A stretch of 64,000 bases of DNA from Bacillota bacterium (GTDB lineage Bacteria; Bacillota_I; Bacilli_A; RFN20; CAG-288), in NCBI GenBank assembly GCA_023398335.1, contig JAEWSJ010000013.1, positions 17,895 through 81,894 of the forward strand, written 5' to 3'. A program made the translations under genes and the position numbers. Shown here piece after piece: positions 1-8,476 of the stretch (positions are counted from its first letter, which is position 1; the number at the start of each line of letters is the position of its first letter). The notes under the pieces were generated by a model that worked only from the letters and a program-made list of their open reading frames with translations, had not been told where the DNA came from and searched no databases.

Positions 1-1
1 G

Positions 2-85
2 ATATCTAAGGATCATAATTTAGAACTTGATGAAATTCAAGAAGTTATAATCTATGGTACCTGCGCTTCTTGTTCTTCAAAATAG
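2..85 (+). CDS. Fur-family metalloregulator, C-terminal end only
   Basis: Only the last 27 residues are in the window. The frame entering at base 2 reads through to a TAG at 83-85 and ends in EVIIYGTCASCSSK. Fur, Zur and PerR proteins end with a beta-strand, then YGxCxxC, where the Cys pair belongs to the structural zinc site. The GTCASC here fits that pattern. Which metal or peroxide signal is sensed cannot be told from this fragment. A Rho-independent terminator follows at once, so the gene is not co-transcribed with tgt. The call rests on a short motif and is moderate. Confidence 0.6.
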   Translation: MSKDHNLELDEIQEVIIYGTCASCSSK

Positions 86-97
86 AAAATTAAACTA

Positions 98-138
98 AGA
101 TTGAATTAGTAAATGAAGCTAATTCAATCTTTTTATTT
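98..138 (+). terminator. Rho-independent terminator of the Fur-family gene
   Basis: A perfect 12-bp inverted repeat, AGATTGAATTAG (98-109) and CTAATTCAATCT (119-130), has a 9-nt loop and is followed by TTTTATTT. Confidence 0.9.
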
Positions 139-165
139 GCTTAAATGACAGATTATAAGTAAAAT
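137..165 (+). promoter_or_regulatory. Probable promoter of the tgt-queA-queH operon
   Basis: TTGCTT (137-142) and TAAAAT (160-165) are separated by 17 bp, downstream of the terminator and 32 bp before the tgt start. No preQ1-riboswitch-like sequence is seen in the short leader. Confidence 0.5.
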
Positions 166-197
166 ATATAAGCGTTATAGATATGAGGTGAAGCGGA

Positions 198-1328
198 ATG
201 AAAAGTAAAAACATTGAATTAGAAATATTACACGTTGATAAGAACTGCGGTGCAAGATATGGAATCTTACATACTCCTCATGGAGATGTTGAAGTTCCGA
301 TGTTTATGCCAGTTGGAACTTTAGCGACTGTAAAAACTCTTTCACCTGAAGAAATAAAATCTATTGGAGCAGGAGTAATTCTTGCAAATACTTATCATTT
401 GGCTTTAAGGCCAGGTGCAGATTTAGTTGAAAAAGCGGGTGGAGTTCAAAAATTTATGAATTATCAAGGACCGATGCTTACTGATTCTGGTGGTTTTCAA
501 GTATTTTCTTTAGCGGAAAATAGACAAATTAAAGAAGAAGGTGTTACATTTAAATCTCATTTAAATGGTGATAAATTATTCTTTTCTCCAGAAGTAGTCA
601 TGGATATTGAAGGTAAAATTGGCGCAGATATTATCATGTGTTTAGATGAATGCGCTCCTTATCCTTGCACGCATAAATATATGGAAGACTCCGTTGAGAG
701 AACATTAAGATGGGCTCAAAGATGTAAGGATTCTAAAAAAAGAGATGATCAAGCTTTATTCGGAATTGTTCAAGGTGGTGACTTTGAAGATTTAAGAAAG
801 CATTGTGCAGAAGAGTTAGTTAAAATTGGCTTTGATGGTTACGCTATCGGCGGAACTTCAATTGGAGAACCAAAAGATGTTGAATATCACATGGTTTCTC
901 TTACTGCTAAATATCTTCCTTTTGATAGGCCAAGATATTTGATGGGGGTTGGTTCGTTAGATATGATCTTTGACGGAATATCTAAAGGTGTTGATATGTT
1001 TGATTGTGTCCTTCCAACTCGTATAGCTCGTCATGGTAGTTTAATGACTAGTAAGGGAAGAGTTAATATTGAGAATGCTTGTTATGCGGATGACTTTACA
1101 CCTATCGATGATGAATGCGATTGTTATGCTTGTAAAAACTTTACTAAAGCGTATGTCCATCATCTTATTAAATGCGGTGAATCTTTTGGTCAAAGATTAT
1201 GTTCGATTCATAATTTGAGATTTTTAATTAAGACTATGGAACAAGCAAGAGAAGCAATCAAAGAAGATCGCTTTATGGAGTTTCAAGAAGAAATAATGAC
1301 AAAGTTTGGTTCGAAGAGAGGTTTCTAA
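198..1328 (+). CDS. tgt: queuine tRNA-ribosyltransferase (TGT)
   Basis: This enzyme exchanges guanine 34 in GUN anticodons (Tyr, His, Asn, Asp tRNAs) for preQ1, the committed tRNA step of queuosine synthesis. The protein has 376 residues, the usual length. TDSGGFQVFS near residue 95 carries the substrate-binding Asp. GIVQGG and GGTSIGEP line the base pocket, and MFDCVLPTRIARHG near residue 270 carries the nucleophile region. A Cys-x-Cys-x2-Cys cluster with a downstream His (residues about 306-322) is the zinc site. The start follows an AGGTG ribosome site. queA begins two bases after its stop and queH follows, so the three form one operon. Confidence 0.97.
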   Translation: MKSKNIELEILHVDKNCGARYGILHTPHGDVEVPMFMPVGTLATVKTLSPEEIKSIGAGVILANTYHLALRPGADLVEKAGGVQKFMNYQGPMLTDSGGFQVFSLAENRQIKEEGVTFKSHLNGDKLFFSPEVVMDIEGKIGADIIMCLDECAPYPCTHKYMEDSVERTLRWAQRCKDSKKRDDQALFGIVQGGDFEDLRKHCAEELVKIGFDGYAIGGTSIGEPKDVEYHMVSLTAKYLPFDRPRYLMGVGSLDMIFDGISKGVDMFDCVLPTRIARHGSLMTSKGRVNIENACYADDFTPIDDECDCYACKNFTKAYVHHLIKCGESFGQRLCSIHNLRFLIKTMEQAREAIKEDRFMEFQEEIMTKFGSKRGF

Positions 1329-1330
1329 TA

Positions 1331-2404
1331 ATGGAAAAACAATTTGATTATGATATATATGATTTAGATGAATATGATTATTATTTACCTGAAGAATTAA
1401 TTGCACAGTCTCCAGCTAAAAAACGTGATGAATCACGTCTTTTAGTCATGGATTATTTAACTGGTAATCTTGAAGATAAGCATTTTTATGATATTTTAGA
1501 TTACTTGAATGAAGGAGATGTTATTGTTAGAAATAATACTAAAGTTATTCCAGCTCGACTTATTGGAGAAAAGAAGGAAACTGGAGCGCATGTTGAAGTT
1601 CTTCTTTTACATCCTTCTGAGACAGATAAAAATGTTTGGCAAGCTTTAGTCGGTAATGCTCGTACTGTTAAAGTAGGTACTGTTGTTTCCTTTGGACCTA
1701 ATGAAGAATTAAAAGCCACTTGTTTAGAAATTCAAGAAGAAGGATTACGTATGTTCCGTCTTGAGTATGAGGGTATATTCTATGAAGTATTGGATAAACT
1801 TGGCAAAATGCCTCTTCCACCATATATTCATAATCAACTTTCACCAAACGATCGTTATCAAACAGTCTATGCTCAAGTTGAAGGAAGCGCAGCTGCGCCA
1901 ACTGCGGGTTTTCATTTTACTCCTGAGCTATTTGAAAAGATTAAAGCTAAAGGTGTTGAAGTTCTTGATGTTACTTTGCATGTTGGACTTGGAACATTTA
2001 GACCTGTAAAAGAACACAATATCAAAAATCATGTTATGCATTCTGAATATTATGAGATGAGTGCATACACTGCTGAAAGATTGAATATAGCAAAAAAAGA
2101 AGGCAGACGTATCATTGCAGTAGGAACCACTTCAACAAGAACATTGGAGTCGGTTATGAAAGAATATGGCACATTTAAAGAGTGTCATGGTAATACACAA
2201 TTATTTATTTATCCTGGATTTGAGTTTAAAGCTATTGATGCTTTAATTACTAATTTCCATTTACCAAAATCAACATTGGTCATGTTGGTAGCAGCCCTTA
2301 CTACTAGAGATTATATTTTAAATGCGTATAAGCACGCAGTTGATAATAGATATCGTTTCTTCTCCTTTGGAGATGCGATGTTCATCTATCCGAAGAAAAA
2401 ATAA
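1331..2404 (+). CDS. queA: S-adenosylmethionine:tRNA ribosyltransferase-isomerase
   Basis: QueA transfers and isomerises the ribosyl part of S-adenosylmethionine onto preQ1 in tRNA, giving epoxyqueuosine. The 357-residue protein has family hallmarks: DYYLPEELIAQSPAKKRDESRLL at the N terminus, RNNTKVIPARLIGEK, the EGSAAAPTAGFHFT block near residue 187, HVGLGTFRPV, and VGTTSTRTLES. The gene starts two bases after tgt ends, with the AGAGG ribosome site inside the tgt 3' end, and queH follows after two bases. The intermediate it makes is the substrate of QueH, so the gene order matches the reaction order. Confidence 0.97.
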   Translation: MEKQFDYDIYDLDEYDYYLPEELIAQSPAKKRDESRLLVMDYLTGNLEDKHFYDILDYLNEGDVIVRNNTKVIPARLIGEKKETGAHVEVLLLHPSETDKNVWQALVGNARTVKVGTVVSFGPNEELKATCLEIQEEGLRMFRLEYEGIFYEVLDKLGKMPLPPYIHNQLSPNDRYQTVYAQVEGSAAAPTAGFHFTPELFEKIKAKGVEVLDVTLHVGLGTFRPVKEHNIKNHVMHSEYYEMSAYTAERLNIAKKEGRRIIAVGTTSTRTLESVMKEYGTFKECHGNTQLFIYPGFEFKAIDALITNFHLPKSTLVMLVAALTTRDYILNAYKHAVDNRYRFFSFGDAMFIYPKKK

Positions 2405-2406
2405 TT

Positions 2407-3045
2407 ATGAAAATCAATTACAACGAAGTATTTAAAGAAAGAATTAATGAGATATCTAATTTAAATGATAAGCCTTCGTTGTTTTTGCATGCTTGTTGTG
2501 GACCATGTTTAACTTATCCATTATCAATATTAGTTAAGTATTTTAAGGTTACAGTTGGATATATTAATCCTAATATTTATCCTGAAAGTGAATATGATCT
2601 TCGCTTTAACGAACTTAAAAGATTTGTGGACGAGTATTCAAAAGATGAAAATGTTAATATTAATGTAGTTTCCTTTAAGTATAATTACAATGATTATTTA
2701 TGTGCGGTAAAAGGTTATGAAGATAATATAGAAGGTGGAGAAAGATGCACAATCTGTCATCGTCTTCGTTTATCTTTGGCATATGATTATGCGGAAGAAA
2801 ATAAGTTTGATTATTTTGCTACAGTAATGACTGTCTCTTCTAAAAAGCCAAGCAACTTATTAAATGAAATTGCAATAGATTTATCTAAAGATAAAAAAAC
2901 TAAATATTTACCATCGGATTTTAAAAAAGAGAATGGTAATTTAAAAGGAATTCAAATAGCGAAACATTACAATCTATATCGTCAGTGTTATTGTGGATGT
3001 TCTTTCTCTTACGAAGAAATGCAAAAAAGAATTAAAAAGCAATAA
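2407..3045 (+). CDS. queH: epoxyqueuosine reductase QueH (DUF208)
   Basis: QueH reduces epoxyqueuosine to queuosine in tRNA. It is the non-orthologous replacement of cobalamin-dependent QueG. The 212-residue protein shows the DUF208 cysteine pattern: HACCGPC near residue 28, ERCTICHRLRL near residue 115, and a C-terminal YRQCYCGC. These Cys pairs bind the iron-sulfur cluster and second metal known for QueH. The gene is the last of the tgt-queA-queH operon. No preQ0 or preQ1 synthesis genes (queD, queE, queC, queF) lie in the window, so the organism may import preQ1 or make it elsewhere. No clear terminator follows, only an A/T-rich stretch. Confidence 0.93.
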   Translation: MKINYNEVFKERINEISNLNDKPSLFLHACCGPCLTYPLSILVKYFKVTVGYINPNIYPESEYDLRFNELKRFVDEYSKDENVNINVVSFKYNYNDYLCAVKGYEDNIEGGERCTICHRLRLSLAYDYAEENKFDYFATVMTVSSKKPSNLLNEIAIDLSKDKKTKYLPSDFKKENGNLKGIQIAKHYNLYRQCYCGCSFSYEEMQKRIKKQ

Positions 3046-3090
3046 AATCTTATATTTTTTTTCGGTTAATATATTAATTATGCAAATTTA

Positions 3091-3120
3091 TTGCGCAAAA
3101 AAAATATTTTGTGGTAATCT
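3091..3120 (+). promoter_or_regulatory. Promoter of the 3178 lipoprotein gene
   Basis: TTGCGC (3091-3096) and an extended -10, TGG-TAATCT (-10 hexamer 3115-3120), are 18 bp apart. The expected start of transcription, about 3127, falls inside the palindrome at 3122-3146. Confidence 0.55.
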
Positions 3121-3121
3121 A

Positions 3122-3146
3122 TATACGTAAGAAATTCTTACGTATA
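3122..3146 (+). promoter_or_regulatory. 25-bp perfect palindromic operator at the transcription start
   Basis: ATACGTAAGAA (3123-3133) is the exact reverse complement of TTCTTACGTAT (3135-3145) around a single central A, and one further T-A pair extends it to 3122 and 3146. It sits directly downstream of the -10 element, where a bound dimeric repressor would block initiation. No T-tract follows, so it is not a terminator. The cognate regulator is not identifiable here. A hairpin at the mRNA 5' end that stabilises the transcript is the alternative. Confidence 0.6.
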
Positions 3147-3177
3147 AATATCTATGATTTAGGGAGGAAATTAAATC

Positions 3178-3957
3178 ATGAAAAAAACATTAGTATTGAG
3201 CTCCGTCGCTTTATTAGCATGTGGCTTAATGTCATCTTGTGGTGATTCTACAGCAGAACCAGTTGCTTGTTCCGCTTATGGAGTTGTTAATGGTGGTGCT
3301 TGTGTCGCTGAAGTTAAATTAACAGTTGCAGACAAGCTCATTAAGACAATTTCAATTAACGAAACATATACTCCAGTTACATGGACAGAATTATCTGCAA
3401 CTGAAGCTGAAACAGTTGAAAATATTTCTGTTGAGGTCACTTCTTGGAGTGGTACAAAAACCATAAACTATGCAAAGTATGTTAAGGTTGATGGCGTTGT
3501 TTACACAGGCGAAAAGTTAGATGCAGCCGCTGATGGTCAATACGTTAAGTATATGGCTGGAACAGTTTCTTTAATGGAAAAAATTAAAGATAACTCTGAA
3601 TGGTATTGGAATTGTGTCGTTGATGCAGCAAACAAGATTACTGTTGCTTCTAATGCAGAAGGAACTGCTGTTTCTGATCACGTTTATTTTGCACAAAAGG
3701 CTTTCAAAGCTGATGAAAATTCAACATATTGGCCACAAACCGCAACTGCGTTAGGTTGGAAGGGCAATATTGCCGCAATAGAAGCATATTTAGTTGGCAA
3801 AGATCCATCTAAGATTGCCTCTTTCGTTAAAGCTACTGAAGCTGGTGAAGATGAAAAGAAATATTTCATGGATGGTACAGTAAGCACTGGTGCAACAATT
3901 AATGCTACCGACGCTTATTTACAATTAGCAAAAGCTGCTTTTGCAAAAGTTAAGTAA
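3178..3957 (+). CDS. Lipoprotein, possibly FMN-binding-domain-like
   Basis: The 259-residue protein starts with a lipoprotein signal (MKKTL, hydrophobic core, lipobox LMSSC at residue 21), so it is anchored outside the membrane. The rest is soluble and unremarkable, rich in Ala, Thr and Val. Two features hint at the FMN-binding lipoproteins (pheromone lipoprotein / RnfG-like). One is an early strand pair, VAEVKLTVADKLIKTISINETY. The other is the C-terminal TGATINATDAYLQLAKAAF, which resembles the SGAT flavin-attachment motif and its following helix. This is inference from short matches. The gene stands alone, with its own promoter, a palindromic operator, an AGGGAGG ribosome site and a terminator. 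It is therefore probably controlled separately. Confidence 0.6.
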   Translation: MKKTLVLSSVALLACGLMSSCGDSTAEPVACSAYGVVNGGACVAEVKLTVADKLIKTISINETYTPVTWTELSATEAETVENISVEVTSWSGTKTINYAKYVKVDGVVYTGEKLDAAADGQYVKYMAGTVSLMEKIKDNSEWYWNCVVDAANKITVASNAEGTAVSDHVYFAQKAFKADENSTYWPQTATALGWKGNIAAIEAYLVGKDPSKIASFVKATEAGEDEKKYFMDGTVSTGATINATDAYLQLAKAAFAKVK

Positions 3958-3977
3958 TATCTAATTTATTTACAAAT

Positions 3978-4008
3978 AAAAAACTTGGTTTAATCACCAA
4001 GTTTTTTT
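3978..4008 (+). terminator. Rho-independent terminator of the lipoprotein gene
   Basis: AAACTTGG (3981-3988) pairs with CCAAGTTT (3997-4004), extended by flanking A/T pairs and followed by a run of T. Confidence 0.85.
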
Positions 4009-4021
4009 ATGCTCTTATTTA

Positions 4022-4468
4022 TTATTTAACTAACTCAATATTTTTCTTTTTGTTTTGTTGATTATAAATTACTTTAGAGATTTCTTTTACTATGTTTTCG
4101 CAATCTTCAATATGGCGGACTTTGTATTGCTTTGAAATTATTGAAACAATTACTGTTCCTGCTCCACCACGAAGAAAATATCTTCTTGAAGAAACGTCAG
4201 TAATTTCATCTAAAGAAAGAACGATTTAATTTTTAATTGATAATTTATGAGTTTCATCTATAAATAACGGATCACGTGGAAGAATAAGACAATCAACCAT
4301 AGAGATAATTGATATTAAAACAAGCAATAAACCAATAATGATTAATGTATAAGTAATGCAATTGAAAATAGATAATAATGTACCAATAATTAGTAATACG
4401 ATTTCGAATATTTGATTAGTTTTTAGCGTATACCATGTTGTCCAACTTGCTTTAACTAAGCATAACAT
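4022..4468 (-). pseudogene. Small membrane protein with PH-like C-terminal half, split by an in-frame TAA
   Basis: Reading leftward from ATG 4466-4468, 80 sense codons encode two membrane segments and then a turn-rich stretch ending THKLSIKN. A TAA stands at 4226-4228. The same frame then continues without another stop for 67 codons (IVLSLDEITDVSSRRYFLRG..., ending NIELVK) to a TAA at 4022-4024. Both halves together, about 148 codons, look like one protein: a membrane hairpin followed by a small beta-rich PH-type domain. A single change of AAA, CAA or GAA to TAA explains the break. No ribosome-binding site is obvious before the first ATG. A sequencing error or a genuinely shortened 80-residue protein are the alternatives. 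The PH-like call is weak. Confidence 0.65.
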
Positions 4469-4520
4469 GATTAATATTTAATTCGCATATTGGGTGGACA
4501 AATAGATAAGTAGATAATGA

Positions 4521-5924
4521 TTATTCACTTATAGTTTTAGCAACTAAATTCTTATTTTTCTTGAAAAAACGAATGATATAGAAAATAGAAACAAATATCG
4601 TAATAACCCATCCGATTGAGAATGACCAACAGACGGCGTCAAAACCCATAAACGGTGCAAAAGAGTAAGTGAGAATAACACGTACGAATAAATCGGTAAA
4701 TGTACATACGGTGAACGCTAACATATTTTGACTGCCTTTTAAGATTCCGTCGCACATAATTTTAAAAGACACAACACAATAGAAAGGTACGACTATATAT
4801 AAAAATCTTGAACCATAATCGATAATTAATTGTCTATTACCATCGGTGGCTTCTGAAATAAATAAACCGATAACTTGTTGAGGAATAATAAGTAGTAAAG
4901 CAGTGAAGATAAGGACTAATATTTCACCGATAATAATTATATCAATAAATCCTTTTTTAATTCTTTTGATATCATCAACTCCTAAGTTTTGCGCGGTAAA
5001 GGTTGAGATAGCGTTAGACATCGCAACAATACTTAAGGTAACTAAACTATTGATCTTTAAGGCAATTCCAAAACCTGTGAACATTTCAGTTATGGCATAA
5101 GACATTATAAGAGATTGAATTAGTAAATTACCGATAGAAATAAAGCTTTGTTGTAGGATGGAAGGAATTGCAACTTTAGTCATATTGCCAAGAATTTTAA
5201 ATGAAAATATCTCTGCTTTTTCAGTAGTCTTAATCATACTAATCTTTCTTAAGAGTAATATAACTGATACAAATGAGATAACACCCTGGCAGACAAATGT
5301 GGCCCAGGCAACTGCTTCAACAATGTTTTCAAATAAGTTTGCAAACCAAATATCACAAGCAATATTAGATAAAGAAGACACTATTAACAAATATAGCGGA
5401 GTTCTACTATCACCTAATCCAGTAAATATACTATTTGAAATATTATAAATAAACATAAAGAAGAAGCCATATAAATATATTTTTAGGTACTGATCTGCAA
5501 GCTCTAGAATATCTGGAGTAGTATTTAAAATTATTAATAAAGGACGACTAATAAGCAAGCCCACTCCAGTTAGTATTCCCGCAAGAGTGGTTAAAGATAT
5601 CATCGAAGTAAATATTGCTGTTTTAGTAAGAGCGTATTTTTTTTGCCCAAATAGACGAGATATAATAACTGCCGCTCCAGTTGTTCCACCAACCGAGAAA
5701 GCAATAAAGATATTAACAATGTTTGCGGAGGCGTTAATGGCGGAAGAAGCTAACATTGATGAAGCTCCACCCATGTTACCAGCAACGATATTATCTGCTA
5801 AGGAATATATCTGTTGGAATATCATTGATAATAGTAAAGGAAGCGCAAATTTTAACAGTACTTTAAAAGGATCACCTACAGTTAAATCACCTTTTTTTAT
5901 TTCTTTGCTTATTTCTTCACTCAT
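4521..5924 (-). CDS. MATE family multidrug/Na+ antiporter
   Basis: The 467-residue protein has about twelve hydrophobic segments in two similar halves, as expected for multidrug and toxin extrusion exporters, which use an ion gradient to expel organic cations. The N-terminal half shows the family pattern FALPLLLSMIFQQIYSLADNIVAGN, followed by GGTTGAAVIISRLFGQKK. These match the polysaccharide/drug MATE branch common in Firmicutes and Mollicutes. The C terminus is a short Lys-rich tail. The gene is alone on the minus strand, divided from nrdD by a terminator. The start has a GGGG-containing ribosome site. A weak promoter (TATAAC about 30 bp upstream of the ATG) can be drawn. The substrate cannot be predicted. 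Confidence 0.9.
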   Translation of the reverse strand: MSEEISKEIKKGDLTVGDPFKVLLKFALPLLLSMIFQQIYSLADNIVAGNMGGASSMLASSAINASANIVNIFIAFSVGGTTGAAVIISRLFGQKKYALTKTAIFTSMISLTTLAGILTGVGLLISRPLLIILNTTPDILELADQYLKIYLYGFFFMFIYNISNSIFTGLGDSRTPLYLLIVSSLSNIACDIWFANLFENIVEAVAWATFVCQGVISFVSVILLLRKISMIKTTEKAEIFSFKILGNMTKVAIPSILQQSFISIGNLLIQSLIMSYAITEMFTGFGIALKINSLVTLSIVAMSNAISTFTAQNLGVDDIKRIKKGFIDIIIIGEILVLIFTALLLIIPQQVIGLFISEATDGNRQLIIDYGSRFLYIVVPFYCVVSFKIMCDGILKGSQNMLAFTVCTFTDLFVRVILTYSFAPFMGFDAVCWSFSIGWVITIFVSIFYIIRFFKKNKNLVAKTISE

Positions 5925-5989
5925 TGATAAACCCCGCTTATTTGATAACTATGAGTTATATTGTATTCTATATCTCAAAGATAATCATT

Positions 5990-6037
5990 AAAAAAACTCG
6001 AATTAATTATGAAACTGATTTCATGATGTAATTCGAG
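5990..6037 (-). terminator. Terminator after nrdD
   Basis: On the minus strand, CTCGAATTA and TAATTCGAG (5997-6005 and 6029-6037) form the outer stem, and an inner ATGAAA/TTTCAT stem extends it. A run of seven T follows on the transcript. Confidence 0.8.
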
Positions 6038-6049
6038 ATAAAGAGAGAA

Positions 6050-8464
6050 TTAGAATGCGAGCGAATTATCTTTTAAATACTTGGTTATAGACGCAACATC
6101 AGAAATAACGAAATTGTTATTATCTGAACTTAGTACGATTAGAGTTGGCGCTTTATCAACATGGTACTTTTCTACTAAGTCTTGTCTTTCAGTCGCATCA
6201 ATTAAAGAAAATTTAATTCCATTTTCTTCTAAGATATGCTTGATCATTTTACAGTTAGAGCATGTTGGAGTGGTAAAGAGAAGATATTCATATGTTGTTT
6301 CTTTGTTATTTAGTGGAGTTTCAGTATGAACTTCTTCTTTTTTAACTTCTTCAGCAACTTTTGGAGTGTTTTGTTTTACTTCACCTAGAGAAGAACAAAC
6401 ATCGTAGGTTTTTCTTTCTTTAAATTCTTGGCTCTTTCCATCGTTCCAGTTTTGAATTGGTCGATAATAGCCAGTGATTCGTGAATAAACTTCAGTTTTC
6501 TTTCCACATATTGGACAAGTGTATTTTTCACCTTGAATATATCCGTGAGTTGTACATATAGAATAAGTTGGAGATATTGTGTAGTAAGGTAATTTGTAAT
6601 TTTGTGCAATCTTTCTTACTAGAAGTGCAGCGGATTTCCAAGAAGGAAGCTTTTCACCTAAGAATGTATGGAAGACTGTTCCAGAAGTATATAGAATTTG
6701 AAGTTTATCTTGAATATCAAGAGCCTTAAATACATCATCTGTAAAACCAACTGGTAAGTTAGAAGAGTTGGTGTAGTATGGTTCTTCACCATTCTTTCCA
6801 CCAGAGGTAATGATATTTTTGAAGTTTTCAACATCGTGTTTGGCTAAACGATATGATGTTGATTCAGCTGGTGTGGCTTCAAGATTATATAAGTCGCCAT
6901 ATTGAGTTTGATAAATAATAAGTCTGTCTCTCATGTGTGTTAACACTTCAGCGGCAAAGTTTTGAGCATCGGTATGAGTTAAATCATGCTTAATCCATTT
7001 GGCATTAAGTGTTGCTTCGTTCATACCGACTAAGCCGATAGTGGAGAAGTGATTATTAAATGTGCCTAAATATTTTCTTGTATATGGGTATAATCCTTCG
7101 TCAAGAAGTTTAGAAATAACTGTTCTCTTAATTTTCAATGAACGAGCGCTGATATCCATGATTTTATCTAATCTATTATAGAAGTCTTCTTTATTTTCAG
7201 CTAGATAAGCAATGTGTGGAAGATTAATTGTTACAACTCCAATTGAACCAGTAGATTCACCTGAACCAAAATATCCACCTGACTTTTTACGCAATTCTCT
7301 TAAATCAAGTCTTAAACGGCAACACATAGATCTAACATCACTTGGTTGCATTTCAGAATTGACGTAATTTGAGAAATACGGAGTGCCATACTTAGCGGTC
7401 ATTTCAAATAATAGTTTGTTATTTTCAGTTTCGGACCAGTCGAAGTCTTTAGTAATAGAATATGTTGGAATAGGATATTGGAAGCCTCTTCCATTCGCAT
7501 CACCTTCAATCATTGTTTCAATAAAGGCTTTGTTAATCATATCCATTTCTTTTTTACAATCGGAATACTTATACTTCATAAGCTTTCCGCCAACGATACA
7601 ATATTGTTCAGCTAAGTCATTCGGAACTGTCCAATCTAAAGTGATATTAGAGAATGGAGACTGAGTACCCCAACGACATGGAATATTAACTCCATAAATG
7701 AAACTTTCAATACATTTTTTAACTTCTGGATAGGTAAGATGATCTTCTTTTACAAATGGAGCAAGATAGGTATCAAAAGAAGAAAAGGCTTGAGCTCCAG
7801 CCCATTCATTCTGCATGATTCCTAAAAAGTTAACCATTTGGTTACATAAGACCGAAAGATGCTTAGCAGGAGAAGAAGTTGTTTTACCAACTAATCCGCC
7901 TAAGCCTTCTTGAATGAGTTGTTTTAAACTCCAGCCGGCACAATATCCGGAAAGCATACTTAAATCATGAATGTGAATTTCGGCTTTCTTATGTGCGGAA
8001 GCTATTTCATCATCGTATATTTCTGAAAGCCAGTAATTAGCTGTAATAGCACCAGAGTTAGATAAGATTAAACCACCGATAGAATAAGTAACAGTAGAGT
8101 TTTCTTTAACTCTCCAGTCGATATTCTTTACATAGCCATCAACTATTTTTTTGTAGTCAAGGAGAGTGTTCTTCATATCTCTGATTTTCTCGTGGTTTTT
8201 ACGATAGAGAATATAACTCTTCGCGACATTAATATAACCGGATTTTGATAAGATTGATTCGACGCTATCTTGAATATCTTCGATGGAAATAAGATTGTCC
8301 TTAATTTTGCTTTCGAAATCTGAAGTAACATTTAATGCCAAAAGGTCAATAACTGATTGACTATAGTCTCTATTGACTGATTCGAAAGCACGTGTTATTG
8401 CTCGGCAAATTTTGTTGATATCAAATTCGACTTTGGATCCATCTCTTTTTAATACTTTGTACAT
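6050..8464 (-). CDS. nrdD: anaerobic (class III) ribonucleoside-triphosphate reductase with fused C-terminal glutaredoxin-like domain
   Basis: NrdD reduces ribonucleoside triphosphates to deoxynucleotides with a glycyl radical and works only without oxygen. The protein has 804 residues. An ATP-cone allosteric domain lies at about 3-95. The catalytic core contains the MCCRLRLDLRE Cys region near residue 380. A zinc-type CPICG precedes the glycyl-radical motif RITGYYRPIQNW near residue 665. After a Glu/Lys-rich linker (about 695-725), residues 726-804 form a thioredoxin-fold domain: YEYLLFTTPTCSNC, then IDATERQDLVEKYHV and APTLIVL with the cis-Pro. That fused redox domain is unusual in length and position and probably supplies the electrons. 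The start follows AAGGAG. nrdG lies 12 bp upstream in the same operon. Confidence 0.95.
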   Translation of the reverse strand: MYKVLKRDGSKVEFDINKICRAITRAFESVNRDYSQSVIDLLALNVTSDFESKIKDNLISIEDIQDSVESILSKSGYINVAKSYILYRKNHEKIRDMKNTLLDYKKIVDGYVKNIDWRVKENSTVTYSIGGLILSNSGAITANYWLSEIYDDEIASAHKKAEIHIHDLSMLSGYCAGWSLKQLIQEGLGGLVGKTTSSPAKHLSVLCNQMVNFLGIMQNEWAGAQAFSSFDTYLAPFVKEDHLTYPEVKKCIESFIYGVNIPCRWGTQSPFSNITLDWTVPNDLAEQYCIVGGKLMKYKYSDCKKEMDMINKAFIETMIEGDANGRGFQYPIPTYSITKDFDWSETENNKLLFEMTAKYGTPYFSNYVNSEMQPSDVRSMCCRLRLDLRELRKKSGGYFGSGESTGSIGVVTINLPHIAYLAENKEDFYNRLDKIMDISARSLKIKRTVISKLLDEGLYPYTRKYLGTFNNHFSTIGLVGMNEATLNAKWIKHDLTHTDAQNFAAEVLTHMRDRLIIYQTQYGDLYNLEATPAESTSYRLAKHDVENFKNIITSGGKNGEEPYYTNSSNLPVGFTDDVFKALDIQDKLQILYTSGTVFHTFLGEKLPSWKSAALLVRKIAQNYKLPYYTISPTYSICTTHGYIQGEKYTCPICGKKTEVYSRITGYYRPIQNWNDGKSQEFKERKTYDVCSSLGEVKQNTPKVAEEVKKEEVHTETPLNNKETTYEYLLFTTPTCSNCKMIKHILEENGIKFSLIDATERQDLVEKYHVDKAPTLIVLSSDNNNFVISDVASITKYLKDNSLAF

Positions 8465-8476
8465 TTTGTTTTCTCC

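Noticed and set aside
141..197. preQ1 riboswitch before tgt
   Set aside because: The leader of about 30 bases has no pseudoknot-forming preQ1 sequence.
4226..4228. Selenocysteine or programmed read-through at the pseudogene stop
   Set aside because: The codon is TAA, which is neither a selenocysteine codon nor a usual read-through stop.
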